Origin: Blumeriella jaapii
Lineage: Eukaryota; Ascomycota; Leotiomycetes; Helotiales; Drepanopezizaceae
Length of the DNA stretch: 64,000 nt
Direction of reading: 5' to 3'
NCBI GenBank assembly: GCA_009599575.1
Contig: VWND01000086.1
Span: forward strand, 168,003-232,002
The number at the start of each line of letters is the position of its first letter. Position 1 is the stretch's first letter. Made by a program: the position numbers and the translations under genes. Of this stretch, positions 58,382 to 64,000 are shown one piece after another. The notes beneath the pieces were generated by a model. The model saw only the letters and a program-made list of their open reading frames with translations. It ran no database searches and was not told where the DNA came from.

Positions 58382-59012
58382 CTTTGCGGGTGGGGATGGA
58401 AGGGAGGGACAGCTGGCTTGTGAGGAAGATGAGGTCGAGGATCGCTGAGGGTCGTGAAGTTTTTGTGGGGCCGGTTCGGATTATGTAAGCTCTGGGTTGC
58501 TGGGCCGCGTCTCGCTTCCACTTTTCTCGGGACATCAACACGCTCGTACGTTGTACAGTATTCCGCACGTCGTACAGTATCTCGTACGTCGTTCAGTATT
58601 CCGCACGTCGTACAGTATTTCATATCAACCTACCATACAGTAGGTACCTACCCACCCACCTAGCTTTCACCAAGCATCCAGCTTGCCCCTCGTGAATCAA
58701 CCACTCCATCCTCCGCCGCCCTTTCACCCACCCATCGCGCAGATCTCGCCCACTGCAGACAGACACCGAATGCCTGCCTGGCTTCCCGACCGCCCCCCTT
58801 TTCCCTTCTGGACAAGCCCGGTCTGCCTCATCACGCGTACAGATACAACACCATACCACACCATGTACATACATACATACATACAAACAAGCAAAGCTTC
58901 CAATGCGCGCGTCGTCTCTTCCGCTCTTTTGCTCAAGGCACTACATCAGCCGTATATACCGTACCGTATCCCGGGGGAGAAATAGAGGGTGCTGTGTGTG
59001 AATTGTGGTGCT

Positions 59013-59497
59013 GTTTTACAATAGCGGTTTTATTTACGTGTTGGCTTGTCTAATTTTCGCTTTGTTGGGCTTGGAGTTTTAGCTGCAGAATTGGGTATAA
59101 GCATGGTGATGTTATTTACTGTTTTACAAAAGTAATTTTTTACGTGTTTGCTTATTCAATTTTCGCTTTGTTAAGCTTTGGTTTTTTTACTGTTTTACAA
59201 AAGCATAGGTAATGTTACATGTTTGCTTTTCCAATATCGCTCTATTAGGCTCTGAGTTTTAGCTGCAAAGTCGGATTTCAGCATGGTGATTTTACTGTCT
59301 TACAAAAGCATTATATTACTTGTTTGCTTTTCCAATCTTCGCTCTATTAGGCTTTGAGTTTTAGCTGCAGAGTTGAATTCAGCTTGGTGATGTTATTTAC
59401 GGTCTTACAAAAGCATAATGTTACATATTTGCTTATCCAATCTTCGCTCTATTAGGCTTTGAGTTTTAGCTGCAGAGTCGAAATCAGCATGGTGATA
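59013..59497. repeat. AT-rich tandem repeat, about five diverged units of ~105 bases
   Basis: Units begin at TTTTACA/TCTTACA at about 59013, 59122, 59193, 59298 and 59403. Each contains, in order, a TTACRTGTTTGCTT-like block, CAATNTTCGCTNTRTTAGGCT, GAGTTTTAGCTGCAGAG, then CAGCATGGTGAT and TTTACTG. The second unit is internally deleted (~71 bases). The last three units are the most alike, suggesting recent amplification at the right end. The array is much more AT-rich than its surroundings. No coding potential. Confidence 0.9.
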
Positions 59498-62039
59498 TCT
59501 TTTCTTTGTCAGGTGAGGTGGTACGCAGGCTACACGGTGGTGTGACTGTTGCCGGCGTTGGCAAGTGAGTAAATGGGCTCGCTAGGGGAAAAAAAGGATT
59601 TTCCCGTCTGATTTGGATGGGCCGAGTCTAGGAGCGATGTCATCGTATCGTTTGGGAGATAATGCTCTGTGGTACTGTATAGCGCTGTGCTGGATGCGGT
59701 TGTGGGCGTGAGTGAGTGGGTGCGCGATGCGACAGCTGGGTGATGGTCAGCAGTGGAGGATGTGATGGGTCCCAGGAGGAGCAAATGACATCGCTCCAGT
59801 GGTCCAGTATTCGAACCTGGATAGCGCAGGCCATGTTCCCAGGAGGATTGGTGACTGGAAAGGCGGCGGAACGTGAAAGGGGGGTAGAGAAAGCCGTGGT
59901 CGGCTCGAGAAGGGGTCGCTGCTGATGATATCGAGTCTCGGCCCTTATAGAACATACAGTACAGTCTTGGGTTTCGGGGAGGCAGGCGGCCATGCTTGGG
60001 AAGTGAGATTTAGAGTGGGACGTCGGTTCGCAATACGTTTGATATCAAGTGAAGTACTGTAGGTAGGTAGGTATGCGCAAAACAATGTTGGGATCCTGTA
60101 GAAGCAACATGTACTGTGCAGTACTGTGGGATGCCTGGCCTTAGCGGAACAGATGTACGGCCAATCGCGTTTGCTCCATTCCATCACTCGACGGGTTTCG
60201 GACGGTGTGCTTCTCTTCATCACTGCTTGCGGGACGTGGGCTCTGCAGACGTCAATGGCCTCCCCGTTTAGCGAGTGGTCAACAGAAGAGGGCCCACCCC
60301 TTGCTGAGGTCGGTTCGTCTCCCTCACGACGAGAACATGTGTATCTGGCTTGCGGACACGCGAGGAGTGATAGACCACATGCAACGTGTCTTGACTCGGG
60401 TAGGTATTCGCGCGTAGGTCGGTACCGTACCATAGAATGAATCCTTTGCCAATCTCGCCCACTGCCTAGGTACTTGCCTGCCTATCTAGTCGCCGGTACG
60501 GTATCACTCCATCCTGACCCCCAGGAATGCTCCACTTGGCCGGGAAGTCTTCTGGAAGGCAGCGCACAAGGAGGGCCGTTGATAAGCGGACGCGATTTGT
60601 ATGATTCGCGATTGCTGATATCCCCACACTCGACCTTACCATACAGTACAGTGCAGTGCAAGACAGTGCAAGGAAATCTTCTTTCGAGGTGCACCACGTG
60701 ACTTTGTCACGAGCACATGGGATGGAAAGATACCTACAGACGACTTCTCTTCTGCTTCGGCCTCTTTGCTCTGAGGCAAAGACTTCAACGCCCACCATCT
60801 GGGCATCCCTCGGTCTCGGCGTGCTTTTCCTCCTCCGTGGAACCTTTGTCCCCAGCATGCGGCGATGCCGGGCACGCTTGATGGCGGGCGGAGGTTCATG
60901 GTTCAAGAGACTGTCAAGACGTAGGTACATACAGTACCTGAGCCAAACTTGGCGTGCGTCCTCTTCAGACCCTGATGGCAGCCCGAAGCGTCCATTGGGT
61001 TAGCTGGTAGCTCACGTACGCGTGTTCCACGGGCGAGGAACGGTACAGTATGACGGCTGAGGCGTGGGCGATGGACCGAAGCCTGACCAAACCTCACCAA
61101 GGGAATGCGCATTGAATAATGCAACGTGAGCCTCATGACCGGATCCGGCGGCCTGTGGTTTTGATGCCGTGGCCCCGGATCCGGCGGGGCGTCTGTCTCG
61201 CCGTCTGTTTGTGATCTGTCGGCTGTGAAACGCGCATCTGCTTGCGTGAAGCAGAAGCGCAGAGGAGCAGCGCGGTCCGAAACACACACACACACACACG
61301 TGCAGGGCGCAAGGCCGCTGCCGGCCAGGGCATGTTGTTGCGGCATCCGTCAAGACGCCTCGCTGGCCAAAGGGGCAGAAAGCTTCGATGGAAATGTCGC
61401 CAGCTTCGGGGATGACTCGCGCACCACGCACCGCGCACCACAGACCACGGACCAAAGGACCAAGGACCAAGTCTTTGTGATCTTCTTGATCTTCTGGATG
61501 CGGGCGCGCTGGCTTGGCTTCCTTTATCGGGTGGCATGACGCTTTATCGCACACACGGCCAAGGGCCACGACTCCGAGACAGCAGCTGGCTTCCCTCTCC
61601 CACCGGCTCGGCTAAATCCAGCGACGACTGATACGAGGTGGTGGAGGGAGGGTACGGAGTATGAAGTGGATGTCGTGGATGTAGTGGACCGTGTATGTTT
61701 AACGATGTACGGTAGGTATGTCCTGCACGTCCAAGAAAGAAAGTTGTGCTGCACCGTCACGTAACGAAAGTAAGTAAATAAGAGCCCCCCTCCCCCCCCC
61801 TTTCCATCTCCCCCCCTTCCCCTCGTCCCTTTGAACCCTTTCTACTCCATTTGCCGAAGCACACCAAGCAAGCCCTGATCCGCATTACGTACAGTTCGCT
61901 CGCTACAGGACGACATTGACGCCTTCCTTTTGCTCGTCCGGCCATCTCACGCTCTCTCGGGCTCGTTGGGAGCTCGCTTGTTTGTTTGTTGACTCCGTGG
62001 CCGTGCCTCGTGGGTCTCTTGGGCCTCTTGGTCGGCGCT

Positions 62040-62470
62040 TTCCTCCTCCTCCTCCTCCTCCTCCTTCTTCATCACGCCCAAGCACAGGAAGTCAGGCGTC
62101 CAGACTCGGACACAGTCATCTGGTGAGCGCAGGCAGCCAGCAGCCAGCAGACATCAGCCCTCGGCCTGGTCTCGAGTGACTCACTCGCCTCGGCTGCTTA
62201 TTAACCTCGATCGGCTCTCGATTCCCACGACCTACGACCTACGACCACGACCCTGCCCACTTCTTCACTTCTTCACTTCTTCACTTCTCACTCTTCACCT
62301 CTTCACCTCTTCACTTCCTCACTCATCACCTCTTCACTCTTCACTCTTCACTTCTCACTTCTTCACTTCTTCACTTCTTCATCTCCTCACCTCCTCCCTC
62401 CTCACCTCCTCCTCCCCTCCTCCACCTCCTCCCCCCTCCCCACCTCTCCAGCATCACTACACCCCCCCAC
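62040..62470. promoter_or_regulatory. pyrimidine-rich leader upstream of the last gene
   Basis: TCCTCC repeats at about 62041-62066 and a long CTTCACTTCTTCA array at about 62255-62400 run into C-rich sequence (CCTCCTCCCC) up to the start codon at 62472. Long pyrimidine leaders of this kind are common in strongly expressed fungal promoters and 5' UTRs; the role here is inferred. Confidence 0.5.
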
Positions 62471-62471
62471 C

Positions 62472-63274
62472 ATGGCTGCCGCCACCTTCTCGAGAAGCCC
62501 CGTCGCTCCCTTCGAGCGAAAGGATATCCGCGCCGACAACCTCTCCTTCAAGTACGACAAGGACAAGAGAGAGAAGTGGAGCAATGGGGTCCGTCCGCCG
62601 ACCGGCATGCGATCCGAGGCCGCGTCGGCCGCGCTGGATGAGACGGCGGCCGGCCACGACCGACAGAGGATGAAGCTTCGCCCTCACAAGCAACCGAGTC
62701 AAAGGTGCGTCTCGCGCCCTCATCCATCCCGTTCCCCTTCGCGTGCCATCTCTGACAGCAGGCCGTCGTCCAACAGATGGCCCGAGTACAAATCCCACGC
62801 CAACAAGGCCCCCAAGCCCTACGCACGGTGACGGACGCAGCCGACTGGCGCACAAGAATGCCGCCATCGTCGAAGCCAAGGACATCGGCACCCACTCGTC
62901 CAAGTCTCTCCTCGCCGTCCTCCCGACACACGTCAACAACGCCGAGTCGGCGATCCAACTGGCCATCCGGAGATCGGTCGCCTCGGACCAGGCCGACATC
63001 CTCTACAGCTTCGACAACAGAGGACCGAGCCCGGGGGACCAGGGCCGCAACGTCGACCTCGGCGGTCTCATCGATCTGGCCGAGCAGAAGTTCCTCAGCG
63101 AGCAGACCGACAAGATCGTGAAGGGCGAATACGAGGTCTTGGACCACGAGGGCGAGACGACGGTCATCGGGCCGAGGCAAGGCCAGGAGGAGCCCCAAGC
63201 AGAAAGCCGTGAAGACCGCACGTCCCGTCGTGGTGGACGACGACGGTTTCGAGTTCATCGAGCGCGACCTCTAA
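62472..63274 (+). CDS. unrecognised conserved-looking protein (frame restored only with two apparent indels)
   Basis: Start MAAATFSRSPVAPFERK at 62472. Exon 1 is 62472-62704, with a GTGCGT donor. The acceptor is ambiguous among 62758, 62761 and 62776, all in the same phase; exon 2 then reads RWPEYKSHANKAPKPYAR before a stop. Coding character resumes at once in another frame (RLAHKNAAIVEAKD, LAVLPTHVNNAE, QLAIRRSVASDQAD, VDLGGLIDLAEQKF, KIVKGEYEVLD). It switches frame again near 63157 to end in VVVDDDGFEFIERDL and a stop at 63272-63274. The coding-like stretches in three frames abut exactly and imply one ~240-residue soluble protein with a Lys-rich then acidic C-terminus. I do not recognise a family and assign no function. 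The breaks at about 62830 and 63157 each look like one extra base, but a further intron at the first cannot be excluded. Confidence 0.55.
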
Positions 63275-63933
63275 CCTCTTCCTTTCTTCTACGCTCATGG
63301 GCGGTTATGCCTGGGCGGGACCTGGCTTCACGACGAGTGCTTTACGGCGTGGGCGGGCGTGTCGGACCCGGTGCGGCGAGGGTGGCGTGCTACTTTTTGC
63401 TCTTTTCTTTTCTCTCTCTGCTTGAAGCAACACTGGCTCTGGGAACGGACAGCCTCCCCGTGGATGGATGGGAAGGATGGCGAGGCGCATGGGGGGCTTG
63501 CTTGCTGCGTGGGCGGGTTTGCGACGGCTTTGGTCCATGGCATACATAGCTCACCTGTGCGGATGGGCATGGCAAGGCGAGCTTGGTGGTTCGGCCTTTA
63601 CAAGAGATACCTTTACTCACACCCGTGACTGCTAGTTCGGCCTGCGTTGATCGCGCGAATGTGATGTACCATTCCATTGCCATTCTATGATCCCATTGCG
63701 TGTCCACACGCCGCACCTCCTAGGAGGCCGTGTTGTTTTGACATGCGAACGACGTAGGCGAGTGCTTTCTTCCTTGGGTCTTGCCACTCCCCTTCCTTAC
63801 CTTCCTTACCTTACCTTACCTTACCTTACCTACCTTCTATGCATATTCCGCACTGCTGGACCGCACTTGGGAAGAGAGAGGAAAAAGGTCCTCGGGGTTA
63901 CGACGCTGTCCATGTCCGGGTCCTCGGTCGGCA

Positions 63934-63964
<31 letters not shown>

Positions 63965-64000
63965 AGCTTGCTTCATCGAGGTCTCGCTTTGTGTTTTTGG
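63275..64000. other. 3' flank to window end, simple repeats
   Basis: No supported gene. CCTTA repeats at about 63797-63832 and CTTG repeats at about 63936-63972 mark the end of the window. Confidence 0.5.

Larger units (their letters stand above)
58382..62471. other. 4.1-kb gene-free region with tandem repeat and microsatellites
   Basis: No supported gene. Contents: GTACAGTATTCCGCACGTC-type short repeats (58550-58622), CATACATACATACATACA at 58867-58884, and the ~105-base tandem repeat (separate entry). GTACTGTAC-type blocks lie around 60050-60126 and 60640-60660, and (CA)n at 61283-61299. A C-run/pyrimidine-rich stretch occupies 61784-61830, and a CTTCA-rich leader 62240-62470. Short open frames lack motifs. 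Confidence 0.6.

Noticed and set aside
59790..59850. tRNA-like T-arm on the minus strand (CCAGGTTCGAATACTGG)
   Set aside because: The T-loop resembles a tRNA, but I could not pair a 7-base acceptor stem or find D and anticodon arms at the right spacing.

Overview
The window is nuclear DNA of a filamentous ascomycete (Pezizomycotina). The genes are fungal and most carry several short introns of about 48-60 bases with GT(A/G)NGT donors, CTRAY-like branch sites and YAG acceptors. The FAS subunits, Nse1, Hgh1, Tfg1 and Bud13 are of the filamentous-fungal type. A class such as Dothideomycetes is possible but not demonstrated. I assembled exon structures by hand and checked that the reading phase closes; coordinates span first to last coding base and exons are given in the evidence.

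Layout. 1-8.4 kb: the end of a HAD-type phosphatase, a conserved single-pass membrane protein, a 2EXR/F-box-like protein (minus) and an Arp9-type actin-related protein (minus). 9.2-11.3 kb: a secreted tannase/feruloyl esterase (minus). 11.3-13.6 kb: gene-free and rich in simple repeats. 13.6-27.7 kb: the core of the window, the two subunits of type I fungal fatty acid synthase, alpha (minus) and beta (plus), head to head across a 2.06-kb intergenic region. 28-35 kb: the SNARE Ykt6, a Rab GTPase with an unusual insert (minus) and a flavocytochrome b2-like lactate/2-hydroxyacid dehydrogenase (minus). 34.7-38.3 kb: gene-poor. 38.3-50 kb: a DUF427 protein, Nse1 of the SMC5/6 complex, a decayed amidohydrolase, neutral ceramidase, the eEF2 chaperone Hgh1 (minus) and a small multi-pass membrane protein. 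50-58.4 kb: a Cid1-like nucleotidyltransferase (minus), TFIIF alpha and the splicing factor Bud13/Cwc26 (minus). 58.4-62.5 kb: gene-free, with a tandem AT-rich repeat. 62.5-63.3 kb: an unrecognised conserved-looking protein.

Apart from the FAS pair, which forms one alpha6beta6 complex and probably shares a promoter region, the genes look like independent housekeeping genes. I see no biosynthetic cluster, CRISPR array, prophage or intact transposon. The most striking sequence-level result is that at least six, probably seven, apparent single-base indels interrupt otherwise conserved genes (FAS beta twice, Cyb2-like, Hgh1, Cid1-like, and the last gene probably twice). This is most simply explained by residual assembly errors. 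A second recurrent theme is a TACTGTAC/GTACAGTAC simple-sequence family that I found only in intergenic DNA.
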